Shown piece after piece: positions 10,728-20,691 of a DNA stretch of 33,768 nt. The DNA is taken from contig JACGCK010000360.1 in NCBI GenBank assembly GCA_014925825.1, positions 1 through 33,768 of the forward strand, written 5' to 3'. The translations under genes were made by a program, and so were the position numbers. This DNA comes from Pholiota molesta (lineage: Eukaryota > Basidiomycota > Agaricomycetes > Agaricales > Strophariaceae). The notes beneath the pieces were generated by a model, which had not been told where the DNA came from, ran no database searches, and was given only the letters and a program-made list of their open reading frames with translations. Each line of letters starts with the position of its first letter. Within the stretch, counting starts at the first letter, position 1.

Positions 10728-11287
10728 TTTCTTTTGGGTGAGTTTGACGACGTCGACAAGCTTGAGCTCAGAATCTCCCTCCAGGTCACGATGTCACATC
10801 AGCAGCCACCGTTACAAGTGACTGTACAGTTACCGGCAATCCCCTGTCTGTGCTCTGTTAGCGCCCATCGATTCCGAGTCCTACCCCGCAGAGACACTCA
10901 CCTGTGGTTGGAAATAATGTCCTTGTGTTGTTACCCCCGCAATAATACTCCTCAGTGCTCTTCATCGCCTGCTATTTAAGCCGTACCACCAACAATCCCG
11001 CGGCCATCCCGTTGGGAGCACTTCTACAAAATAAAGCCTGCTGGAGAATTCGCTTGTGTTCGTTCTACTTCATTTAGGGTTTGAATTTGAAGGCCTGCGA
11101 GAACCCCGAATCCATCACAATTTCTCTCTGATGATCTCCACCTTCTGATAATGCATACGCAGCATAGTGCACACTGCACCGTAGCTATCAATGGTCACAT
11201 GGTACTGCCGGGACAGATACGTGTTATCTTCGTGCAATCGCGGTACGCTGTAGGTATATCTCAAAATCTGTCTCTCTACTTTCTACT
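10728..11287. promoter_or_regulatory. Divergent spacer between RACK1 and nucleoside hydrolase
   Basis: About 560 bases with both promoters and leaders. A TTAAATA-like element lies at 10973-10979 (minus-strand sense). Sequence just upstream of the RACK1 ATG ends in AAAG, so a 5' UTR intron is possible. No gene seen. Confidence 0.4.
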
Positions 11288-12924
11288 ATGGCCCTCAAAC
11301 GATCACCCATACCAGTCATAAGTGCGTATCGTCGCACGATCACACTTATACCCACGTTGACTCTAAAGTGCCTTTCAGTTGACACCGACCCCGGCGTAGA
11401 CGATTGTATTGCCATGTCTGTCAAATTGACGTGTCAGAGTCTTCTCGATCTAACAAGCCGGCTCCAGTTTACTCGCACTCGCATCGCCCGAATTGGAGAT
11501 TCTCGCATTCAATCTCTCCTATGGTAGCTCTCTTATTATTCCGTAAAATCCCCAAATCGCGTCCCTGATCATGTATAACTCCTTCCCCCTAAGGCAACAC
11601 GGACATCGAAGCATCCTAGTAAATTGTCTCCCTTACAAACAGCTTCCACTGACGTCTTATGTGTATCGATAGTCTCAATATATTGAAAATATATCACACT
11701 ATCGAACAGCATCTCGCACGATATCCCGAAGATAAGGATCGTTTTCCTAATTTTAACACAAACAAGAAGCCGATCCTAGCAAGGGGCAGCGCAGGCCCTC
11801 TTGAAGGCGCGCTACATAGCGCTGAATATTTTCATGGAAGGTCATTGACACAGTTCTGATTAAGAAGACTAAATTAAACTTTTCGAATCAGGGATGGATT
11901 GGGTGATATCACGAATCGTCATCCAGAACTATCGGTGGCAAGCTCGTCAGGCTCTCATGCATATCTGGAATTGTCAAGCCGATCCGGAACCGAGGTTTCT
12001 CTCGATATTCTGAGGTCCAGGCCCTCTAGAAGTGTAACATATATAGCTCTGGGTCCCCTCACGAACTTGGCCCAGTTGATGCGCGCGGACAGCGAGCTTG
12101 TCACCAAGCGCATCGGTCGTGTCGTCTGTATGGGCGGGGCTCTCGATGTTCCAGGAAATACCAGTCCCGTTGCGGAGTGTAGGCTTTTATCTTCAAACCC
12201 GGTCGTTAAAAAGCTAATTCGCGCATCTGGTATATTCAGTCAACTTCTTCGCAGACCCTTATGCAGTCAAAGAGTTGCTACTATCAACTCAACCAATTAA
12301 ACTGCATTCTGGCCTACCACTGGACCGATTTATGCTGCTTCCTCTCGATATAACGACACCTCATGAAATTCCATTCCCTCTCTACAAGCAGGTCATAGAC
12401 CCCACATTCGATAGTCCAGCATTACCTTCCAAACCAGATGGAAAACCTATATTGACCCACTTCACTAGTTCATTTTTGGAAAGGACCAGAGAAATAATGC
12501 TTCAATACGGAAAAGATGCTATGGAGCTTCACGATATTGTGGCAGTTTGGTGTGCCATCGAAAATCCGCCATTTGCGGACGATGAGCCAATGTCATTAGG
12601 CGCAGGATGGGTAGGCACTCCTCGTGTCTTTGAGATTGAGAGGTGCGCCAACATTTTGCATATTATACTAAACTACTGGTCTGATACTTTGTCAGGACTG
12701 GCGAAGTCGCTCGTGGAATGTTGGTGGTCGATAGACGACAGGGCGAAGAAGCTGAAGGTGTTAATCGATCTGAAGCTCAAAGAGAACCCCATGATTCCTT
12801 TGATCATAACCAGCCAGGCGTCTTCGTTGTTAACAAAACACCAGGGCCTGATGTGTTACTGGAGTTGTTGCTTCAAAGAGTGTGGGGCTGTTCCGTACAT
12901 TTACGCAAAAGCCCTAAAGTGTAA
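11288..12924 (+). CDS. Inosine-uridine preferring nucleoside hydrolase (412 aa)
   Basis: Hydrolyses the N-glycosidic bond of ribonucleosides to ribose and base, in nucleoside salvage. Eight exons join exactly in phase: 11288-11321, 11379-11415, 11468-11523, 11594-11618, 11673-11840, 11892-12178, 12240-12642 and 12696-12924. The calcium-binding signature DTDPGVDD is split from its start by an intron after residue 11. LLALASPELEILAFNLSYGN, then KPILARGSAGPLEG, YFHGRDGLGDITNRHPEL, ALGPLTNLAQLM, NTSPVAEFNFFADPYA and MELHDIVAVW follow in family order and include the expected Asp, Asn, Glu and His positions. No signal peptide is seen, so it is probably cytosolic. Substrate preference cannot be read from the sequence. 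A decayed copy lies downstream. Confidence 0.95.
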
Positions 12925-13817
12925 TAAATATGTCTGTGAGCGGACACAGTTACTGAAATCATGTAAATTGTATCTACAAATTCTGGTGTTCGTTAGCTAT
13001 GCCTCGGAAGAGTTATACTATAAATTGAAGAACCCTGCCATTTGTCATTGCCGAATTGGGTTATTGAGTTACTGCTTCGGGATGTCGCAGCACGTGTGGT
13101 TTGCATCCGGGAGCCAACACTTCTTCTTTGAATCTTTCCCTTCAACCTCCACCATCACCTTCTACCTCACACAGCTATCGCGTTCAATGCCATATTTTCT
13201 CATCCGATGCTAATAGCGCTGTGTACGTGGCCTCGGGCAAGCGTCTTCAGCTATTCGCGAATGTACACGTTGAGACGCCTCGCGCTTCGGCACATCGTAT
13301 TTGTGTCCATGTTGGTGCCACAGCCAACTTTGCTGCCTCTTCTGTCATATCGGATTTCTTTTGGAACGCTTGGGAAGCGGCGCGTACGTCACCTCGGCGG
13401 TGGCAGACAACATCCGGGCTCCATGTCCCAGGGTCACGGTTATGCAACTGGAATTTCCTCCGTCACCAAACAGTTTACGAGGGAAATGTACTACCTCAGA
13501 ATAAAGACTGCACATTTTTCTGTGTCGACACGCTCTGTAGGCTGATGGAAGTGAAATTTATCACTTTCTTTGTCGGCGGGGACGCCGACGTGTGGGACAA
13601 TGTCAAGCGTTCTCCATGCTTAGTCTAAAACTTAAGCCATCCATGACATCGCCCATTATGATAATATCTGGGTGCCGTTTTTGAATATAGTGGTCACATG
13701 TTGGCGCCGGTGACAGTGGTCTGATAATTGATTCGATGCTCGTTATCTTCGATTTCGATTTTTAGCGATGTCATCTGTTTCTCAGAATCTCTCTTCGAGT
13801 GCTACTTATTTTCTTCT
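12925..13817. other. Spacer between IUNH gene and its decayed copy
   Basis: About 890 bases. CT-rich sequence near 13110-13180 resembles a fungal leader, and an ATG frame at 13207-13545 encodes 112 aa with no recognised domain. Another frame is open over about 13101-13628 but lacks an early ATG. A gene remnant is possible, but neither frame can be called. Confidence 0.35.
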
Positions 13818-15413
13818 ATGGCATCCGAACGAACACCCATACCAGTCATTTGTGCATACCGCAGCATGTCGACATTTGCAAAATTTTGACTCTGGGAATT
13901 ATCTAGTTGACACCGACCTCGGGATAGACGATTGTGTCGCTATGTCCGTTTGCTTGATATTTCCGAGTCTTTTCAGGCTTACAAACCGGCTCCAGTTTAC
14001 TCGCACTAGCATCTCCAGAATTGGAGATTCTCGCTGTCAATACATCATATGGTAACCTTCTTACTCCTTGAAGTGTATCTGATCCCTAATCATGCATGAT
14101 TTGTTCAAGGTTGTACAGATGTCGATGCATCCTAGTGAGTAATAGCTTCAAGTGTTTTCTCTTTTGTAGCGCTTTTATGACTCATAATTGAGTTCGATTG
14201 AGTCTCAATAATTTAAATTATATCGAAGCGTCGAACGGCATTTGACGAAACACCCAGAGGGAAAGAATCGTTTCCCTAACTTCAACCCAAACAAGAAGCC
14301 CATCCTGGCAAGGGGAAGCGCAGGCCCTCTTGAAGGAGAAATACATGGCGCTCAATACTTTCATGGAAGGATATTCGCACAGACTTCGAACGAAAGACGT
14401 ACGCTCAATCAATTATTAGGGATGGATTGGGCGATATCACGAATCGCCACCCAGAAATATCAGTACCAAGTCCATCAGACTTTATCCATATCTGAAACTA
14501 TCGAATAAATCCGGAACCGAAGTCTGCCTCTGCCTTGACATTCTGAGGTCCCGTCCCGCTAGGAGTGTGACCTACATCATCATAGGTCCGCTCACGAACT
14601 TGGCCCAGTTGATGCGTGCGGATAGTCAGCTTATTGCTGACCGCATTGGACGCAACGTATGCATGGGTGGGGCTATTAGTATTCCGGGGAATACCAGTGC
14701 CGTTGCGGAATGTAAGTATTCTATTATATCGTTAGGAATCTGATTTCGTGTATATCAGTCAATTTTTTTCTAGATCCTTAAGCAATTAAAGAATTATTGG
14801 TTTCTACTGAGCTACATGAAGGCGTATCATCGGACCGATTTACTCTACTCCCCCTCAACATAACACTGCTTCATGAACTTCCATTCGCTCTGTACAAACG
14901 CGTCGTCGATCCCACACTCGAAGGTCCAACGCTACCGTCCAATCCTGATGGCAAGACTACAATAACCTACTTCACTAGTTCATCTTTGGAAAGGACCAGA
15001 GAAGTAATGCGCCAGTTTGGAAAAGACGCCATGGAGCTACATTATATTGTCGCAGTATGGTGTGCTATGGAGAATCCGCCGTCTGCGGATGATGAGCCAA
15101 TGGCGCTAGGCACTGGATGGACAGGCACTCCTCGTGTCTTTGATATAGAAAGGTGCATTGCTTCTTCGCATGTATCACGAATTTCTTAAATTGACACTAT
15201 GTGAGGTTTGGTGAATTGACTCGCGGAATGCTAGTGGTCGACAGACGTAATCTTAGCGAGGAAACTGAGGGCACTAATCGATCCGAAGCTGGAAGAGAAC
15301 CAAATGATTCTTTTGAACACGACCATCGAGGAGTTTTTACCATTAACAAAACACCAGGGAATGCTGTTTTAGTGGAGTTGTTGCTGCGCAGAGTTTGGGG
15401 TCGTTCGCTATGA
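13818..15413 (+). pseudogene. Decayed tandem copy of the nucleoside hydrolase
   Basis: The layout copies the gene at 11288: same exon order, same splice sites and high similarity (for example FHGR, then a Gly-Asp-Ile-Thr-Asn-Arg-His-Pro segment, and the final WG-containing exon). It is broken in several ways. The calcium-site motif reads DTDLGIDD instead of DTDPGVDD. The exon at about 14203 is two bases shorter than its counterpart, shifting frame near the residues matching TIEQHL. The following exon has a one-base loss and hits a stop after FIHI. The NTSAVAEFNFFLDP segment is followed by TAA where the intact copy has a Tyr codon. Alternative splice choices tested by eye do not remove these. 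The last exon still reads to a natural stop at 15413. Confidence 0.9.
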
Positions 15414-15532
15414 TCATAATTCTGAACTATTTCTACAGATTGATAGATCTGAATGGGTGTAAATCGAAGATAGCCTTAAATAATGTACTTCTATTAGAGT
15501 AGTGTAAGATGATGGGAATGTATGTGACCATA

Positions 15533-17822
15533 TCAGAAAAAACTGTTCAGCCATTTGTCATAAGTTGAATCACCGTTGGTGTTGTCTTGGGTATCTGAAA
15601 GCATATTTTCATCTTCAATTACCGTGAGTTCGGTTTGAAAATCAATATCGGTCAGAGGGATCATGCGATCTTTGAGCCATGCCTTGCATCCAATGTACAA
15701 GACGGGATAGAAAAGGCTGCACCAGGTATAAATTGATCTATCAGTTAGTACGTCGTAGTTTTGCATAAATGACCCACCAATTAAAATACTTTGAAATGAA
15801 GAGCGATAGGTCAAAAGTCGGAAGAAAAGAATCCCAGCCGTTGAATACCAGAATTAGGATATTCATGGCAAGCGCGTAGTACTATCTAAATTTCAGAGCT
15901 AATTTTTCGGGTTATGTGGCATATCACTTACAGTAAGATAAGGCTGATAGGGGCTCTTGTAAGGCAAGGATTCCCTTGGTATCTTTTGCACACGCAAGGC
16001 ATAGAAGAACCGAAGATAAGTGACGCAAATAATGACCCAGGAGACTATACCAGATGTTGTAACGAGAGAGACGAGCCATGAGAAGGCCTTCCATTCAGGA
16101 AGAGAAGTAATGAGTTGGATGTTACAATGCATGACCATATCTTCATTACCTTACCTGAAAAGCCCCATGGTTCAAACTTGTATATGCAATTGCACCCCAT
16201 ACAACGGTAACGCCAACGGCCACATATGGCACGCCAAATCTATTAAGCTCGAGAAAGACCGAGGGCGCATGTCCATCTAGCGCCAAACCATGAAGCGTCC
16301 GAGAGGCTAAGAATGAACATGAATTCCCAGAGCTGAAGGCAGAACTAAAAACCTATTGGCGGAGGGGTTAACGCGCAGAATGATGGCAAACATAAGGATA
16401 CTAAACCTACAACGGCATTGATGACCGATGGAAGAGCCTGTCACAAAAAGTCTCGCGTGAATGATAGAGCTCGCAAGTGAGATAGGGAGCCACCTTGAAT
16501 CCCGCTCCACTGAAAGCAATAACAAAAGGGCTGTGAGTAACATCTCCAGTTTGGTTGTACAATCGCCCGTCATTGGATGGAATCATCAGAGAGATTACAA
16601 AAATAGAAGCGACATAGAACACCACCACCCGAGCGAACGTCTTCTTCAGAGCAGCAGGGATTGCCTTTCGAGGATTTTGAGTTTCAGCGCCTGCCATAGC
16701 CACGACCTGGACATTCCCATATGCGAACGCAGCGGAGACCATGGCGGACCAGAAGCCGAAAAAACGGCCGCTGAACCCAGTCATAATATATTCGCGAAAA
16801 AGGGGGTACGGTTCCTGCCAATAACGGAATCCAAGGCGCTCTTGCCCAGGAATTTCGCCCAAGTCAAGGAGGATTCCTCCTATTATAAAGCAAACAATAA
16901 GTGCGATCTGAAGAAGGTTGAAAGTGACGTTCATTGGAGTCCTCAAGCCAGCCACAAGCCATGAGAACGTACCTTGCAGAAAGCAAGATAAAATTCGAAC
17001 TCTCCGTACACTCGGACAGGCGACAGATTTACAACAATAATGATAATCCACAGAAAGCTACTCAGAAATCAGGACATCAATCATTGAAAATGAGCGAAGG
17101 AACATGCGTTATTGGGAGAAATGGGCTGATATCTGGTTTCCAATATGCGAGTAGTGTTGTGGCGGCACTAATTTCTGTAGGCATAGTTATTGCGATAGAA
17201 TACCAAAAATTCCATCTTCTCATGCACACATTAGCGGAGGCTGTAAAATCAGGGAGATAATGAACTTGCCCTATAGCGATCCCAGTACTTTTATCCAGCC
17301 ATATATTAGCATGGCGCACGAATCCCCCTTCCACTGGTTTCAAAGCAGACATTTCCGCAGATATATAAGCTAGCGTATGATCAGCAACTCGCTTCAACGT
17401 CTAGAATCGGGGTGTAAAAACTTGCGTACCAATTGACGCTGTTACTGTGCCCATCTATCGTTTAGCATATGTTAAATTCGCCTATGAATATTATTGTTCA
17501 CAAAAAGCTCACAACGACGAATCCCAAAACACACCCTAATGGTCCGGCCTGCGCAAGTGCTTTGCCACTAGATAGAAAGAGGCCGGTGCCAATCATCCCC
17601 GCAAGTGCAATCATAGTCAAACTACAAAACCCTCTAATCAGAAGCGGTTGCATTTTGGGGTAGTAGAACATACTGTCTCTCCTGAAGGCCACGTTTTATT
17701 TTCACGTTGTTAGAAGGGTCTGGAGATTCGTTGAAGGGCTCCAAATTTTCATGATCAGTCAAAGCAGGGTCTGGCCCATCTGTCGGTAAGCGCTGATATC
17801 CCGAGCGCGGACGAGATGACAT
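15533..17822 (-). CDS. Amino acid permease (APC superfamily, YAT type)
   Basis: Proton-coupled plasma-membrane amino acid importer. The start MSSRPRSGYQRLP leads into a hydrophilic cytosolic tail, then VKIKRGLQERHLTMIALAG and IGTGLFLSSGKALAQAGPLG, the hallmark first membrane segment. SALKPVEGGFVRHANIWLD, IAIGWNFWYSIAITMP, VVNLSPVRVYGEFEFY, GNVQVVAMAGAETQNPRKAI, NSCSFLASRTLHGLALDGHA and VPYVAVGVTVVWGA follow. The tail IPLTDIDFQTEL is the usual post-membrane motif, ending KWLNSFF. Roughly a dozen exons are needed; the joins checked are in phase, and two introns use GC donors. Substrate is not determinable. The gene is divergent from the bZIP gene across 526 bases. Confidence 0.92.
17058..17107 (-). 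other. GC-AG intron (50 nt) in the permease gene
   Basis: The intron starts GCATGT and ends GAGTAG. Joining converts SPFLPIT into FLWIIIIVVNLSPVRV in frame. The only nearby GT donor (two bases downstream) gives the wrong phase. Confidence 0.65.
17216..17269 (-). other. GC-AG intron (54 nt) in the permease gene
   Basis: The exon ends ATAGG, the intron starts GCAAGT and ends GAAG. Joining gives IAIG then WNFWY, the conserved permease text. No GT donor at this place keeps that sequence. Confidence 0.85.
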
Positions 17823-18348
17823 ATTCCTTGTAAATGAATCTTGAATAAACTTTTACATTAGCTTTCCAAAGGCAAAAGAGCGCTATTCCTCACCTTCGTC
17901 AGTACTGATGAAAAACACAACGCCTCTAAGGCTCCAAATCCAAATTACACTGCTTGCTGGATATTTGCACTTCGAGATCCCGGTGCGCCTGCTAATAGAT
18001 GATCCAAGATCCCAGCAACAGCTCAATGCAAGCAGTTTGCGATAAGGAATCGGTGCTTTTTGGAACGTTGAATGAAAAGGAGGACAGTCATGTTCGACCT
18101 ATGTTAGGGCTGCTGTGACTATACCGGTCCCGGCGGAGCGGCCCTGACATACTATATGTCATTGTGTACTTGTTTGGCTTGCCGCGATTTTGATTGCCAT
18201 TTTGATTTCGCGACATCTTGCACCATTATTATCACAACTTGTAACTTGTTCTCCCGCACTCTTTTTCAGGTTTGGGACAACCCTATACAATCATTCAAAC
18301 CTTTTTGGGGTATGCACACCCATGTAGATTCCTTCCCTACTCTTTACT
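17823..18348. promoter_or_regulatory. Divergent spacer between permease and bZIP genes
   Basis: The 526-base region holds both promoters. No gene is seen. A transcription factor and an amino acid permease sharing a promoter region is suggestive, but no binding site can be assigned. Confidence 0.4.
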
Positions 18349-19038
18349 ATGACCAGAGGACGGAAGAAAGACCTCACGATACCTCCTACACGGAGTTTGA
18401 CGCAACAACGAGATTATCGCGCTCGGAAGGCAAACTACGTTCATGACCTCGAAACCCGCTGCCGAAGGGCCGAAGAAGAGAATGAACGACTCAAGAAAGA
18501 ATTGGAGGAAACCAAAGCCCGCCTTGCGAACCCCGCCGTACTTCTACCAGAGACGGTACTTGATTTTCTTCAATGGTCTACAATTCACTAAATGATCCCA
18601 AAGGCTGAGGCGTCAAAAGAGCTCTTGAACAATCTTGCGATAGCCGCCGCCTCGTTGACAAAGTTCCAGCAATTAGCCTTCCCGGCCGCCCGCCCAGCAG
18701 CCTCTGTGCATGGACTGCCATCAAATACTTTCCCCAACGTTCAACTGCATCAGCCCACTACGAACTTTGTCCAGACCCATCTCCCTCCTGCGCATCAGCC
18801 TCAGATTGGAAAGAAACGTTTATTCACGGAATCAGAAGAGGAGACACCCTTTTCACCTAGGGCACGAACCAATACCCCAACAGATGAATCGAGGAGTCCA
18901 AGTGGTAGTTCGGAGGATTCGTGCTGCGGAGGATATATCGATTGTGAAGCGCTACGCCATGATGGAATTCTCGAGGACAGAGATGGAGGAATTTCTAGAA
19001 TTTCGGGTATGAGATCAACATCTGATTACCCAACATAG
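18349..19038 (+). CDS. bZIP transcription factor (213 aa)
   Basis: Two exons, 18349-18555 and 18604-19038, join in phase 0. The start MTRGRKKDLTIPPTR leads to a basic region LTQQRDYRARKANYVHDLE and a heptad-type coiled coil rich in Glu, Arg and Leu to about residue 60. The basic region lacks the classical Asn and resembles fungal Yap/Pap-like variants. The second part has a KRLFTESEEETPFSPRAR segment and a Cys-rich CCGGYIDCE motif that I recall from basidiomycete bZIP proteins. The 48-base intron is inferred: read unspliced, the frame hits TAA at 18589-18591 and immediately continues ATG in the same frame. The C-terminal end is less certain, because a weak extra intron is possible near 18980. 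Confidence 0.8.
18556..18603 (+). other. 48-nt intron of 3n length containing an in-frame stop
   Basis: Donor GTACTT, a CACTAAAT branch-like site and acceptor AAAG. Retention keeps the frame but meets TAA, giving an 80-residue basic region plus zipper protein without the C-terminal half. Confidence 0.7.
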
Positions 19039-19176
19039 ACTATGATTTGTTTCTTCCACTCCATTTTAATGTAGGCAATGTAATTTAAGTAATTCAATAG
19101 CAAGAAAACTAGGAAAGCAAGCAGACAAACACGATACACACAAAATTTGCAAAAATTCACAGAAACAAAAAGATGG

Positions 19177-20419
19177 CTAGTGCTGGACTTCAAATGGGTG
19201 CTTGACTAACTCCTCGTATAATTCCGCGGGAAGGTCCCGTACGAGGGTGACAGCAATTCCAATTACCGGAAGCGCTTCTAAGGGAGGGAAGGTGCGTAAA
19301 AGACGCATAGGGCTGGGTAACTCGATGAATTTATGACCTATAGTGAGAATATAAAATGACATACCTCGAAGACGCCATGACCTCATCTCTCATAAGTAAT
19401 AGCTGAGCGATGACACAAAGAACGTTCAAATGGACTCCAAATGCCAGGAGAAAATCCCAGAGTTGTAAGACTTGGTCCAACGGAGGCGTGCAAGCACATA
19501 ATGTTAATACAGCTGTTATGATATAGATCAGTCAACTGAACGGGCATTACACAATACACGACATACAAGGGAACGCGTATATTTCAGCAGATAGGTTCTT
19601 GGATCGCAGATGGGCAAATAATTCGGGGTCAACAAATTGAAGACACCGGTCAAGGAGCTGAGAAGAATTGAGATCGAGTATTCTTCGAAGCAGAACGTGG
19701 AACTGACCTTCAAACCTCGATGAACACCTTCTAACGTGGGTTGAACGTACAAGGGACATGATTCTTCTATGAATTTTGCAAAACAAAAGAAAGCTTCGAC
19801 TTCCGAGGGCATTGTGTATAGAAAAGGAGCAGCAAGGACGTTCATTCCTTGCACATATGTAAAACCCAATTGGTCGACATCCTGGCGTTCTTTTCTTGGA
19901 TAAGCGTTCAGAATTTTATTTAGGTTTAGTGCGAACATACCATGGCTTCTCCAAACAAAAGCGTCCAGTAGACGAACCAGCATATCTTCTCGGACGCGTT
20001 CTTTGAAGCCTTTATCTGTTGCCAGTGTCCTGATTATCCAACAGTCAATGCGAATCTTTGGCGGGTGAATGTCCAACAAGAGAGTACCTGAATGTATCGT
20101 TCCTAATCTTCTCTCTAACCTGACATGGACCACGAGAAACGTAATGAAGATACGTGTCTGTTGGGAGTTCGTTAACTCGAAGGAGAATCTTCCATATACG
20201 TGGGCGTAGAGTAGGATCCTAGGATTGACGGTCAGTCAACCAAACCAGGAATAGAGCGCATATATTGCAACGCACAATCGACGAGGGTATCCCTTCCACC
20301 AGAATCAGACGCCGAAGCTTCGTACTGCCATCCTCTATCTCCCCAGTCGCACGGGACTTTGAAATTGCCTTGGGTTGACTAAGGAGTTTGTTGAATGAAT
20401 GGGCGACGGAGGCAGACAT
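19177..20419 (-). CDS. BUB2: BUB2-like mitotic exit GAP (TBC domain, 306 aa)
   Basis: TBC-domain subunit of the GAP complex acting on the Tem1-type GTPase at the spindle pole body, controlling mitotic exit and septation (Cdc16 in fission yeast). Seven exons (20419-20276, 20218-20088, 20029-19941, 19889-19708, 19657-19567, 19512-19365, 19312-19177) join exactly to 306 aa, equal to budding yeast Bub2. Blocks include RRLILVEGIPSS, DPTLRPRIWKILLRVNELPT, REKIRNDTFRTLATDKGFKE, YVQGMNVLAAPFLYTMPSE, CPLYVQPTLEGVHRGLK, FPSVLTLCACTPPLDQVLQL and LWDFLLAFGVHLNVLCVIAQ. The TBC IxxDxxR Arg-finger region reads KIRNDTFR, as usual in this subfamily. The ATG at 20419 is the only ATG placed before the conserved start; the frame upstream opens with GTG. 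Confidence 0.95.
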
Positions 20420-20691
20420 TCCGAGTCTTGAGATTTTCTCGTGCGATTGGAGATCAACTTTCACGTTAATTCGACATTAGTTAGGACGACCTTGGACTGA
20501 GGAAGAAAAGTAGCGCGGCAGGTTGGCGCTGTAGCCCTAAACATCATTGAACGTTCGGAGCTCTCTGGCCCAAGCACAATTGTGACGGCATTTGCCGAGT
20601 AAGCATAAACTACACATGGTCTTTGGCGATCGCGAGTCTGTGGCTCTCTCTTCCACCTTCATCTTGTAGCCCATCCGCTTTTTTCAACAAA

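Noticed and set aside
13101..13628. 175-residue open frame as a gene
   Set aside because: It begins with TTG, has no ATG until near its end, and matches no family I know. An overlapping 112-residue ATG frame is equally unconvincing.
18349..18591. Two separate genes at 18349-18591 and 18592-19038
   Set aside because: They share one frame, are separated only by TAA-ATG, and a 48-base GT-AG intron covers the stop, so one spliced bZIP gene is more likely.
20420..20464. Extended N-terminus of BUB2 from 20464
   Set aside because: That frame opens with GTG, not ATG; the first ATG is at 20419 and gives a normal family length.
20623..20691. Extended N-terminus of the first MYND protein
   Set aside because: The frame starts with TTG. 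The ATG at 20692 has a strong start context.
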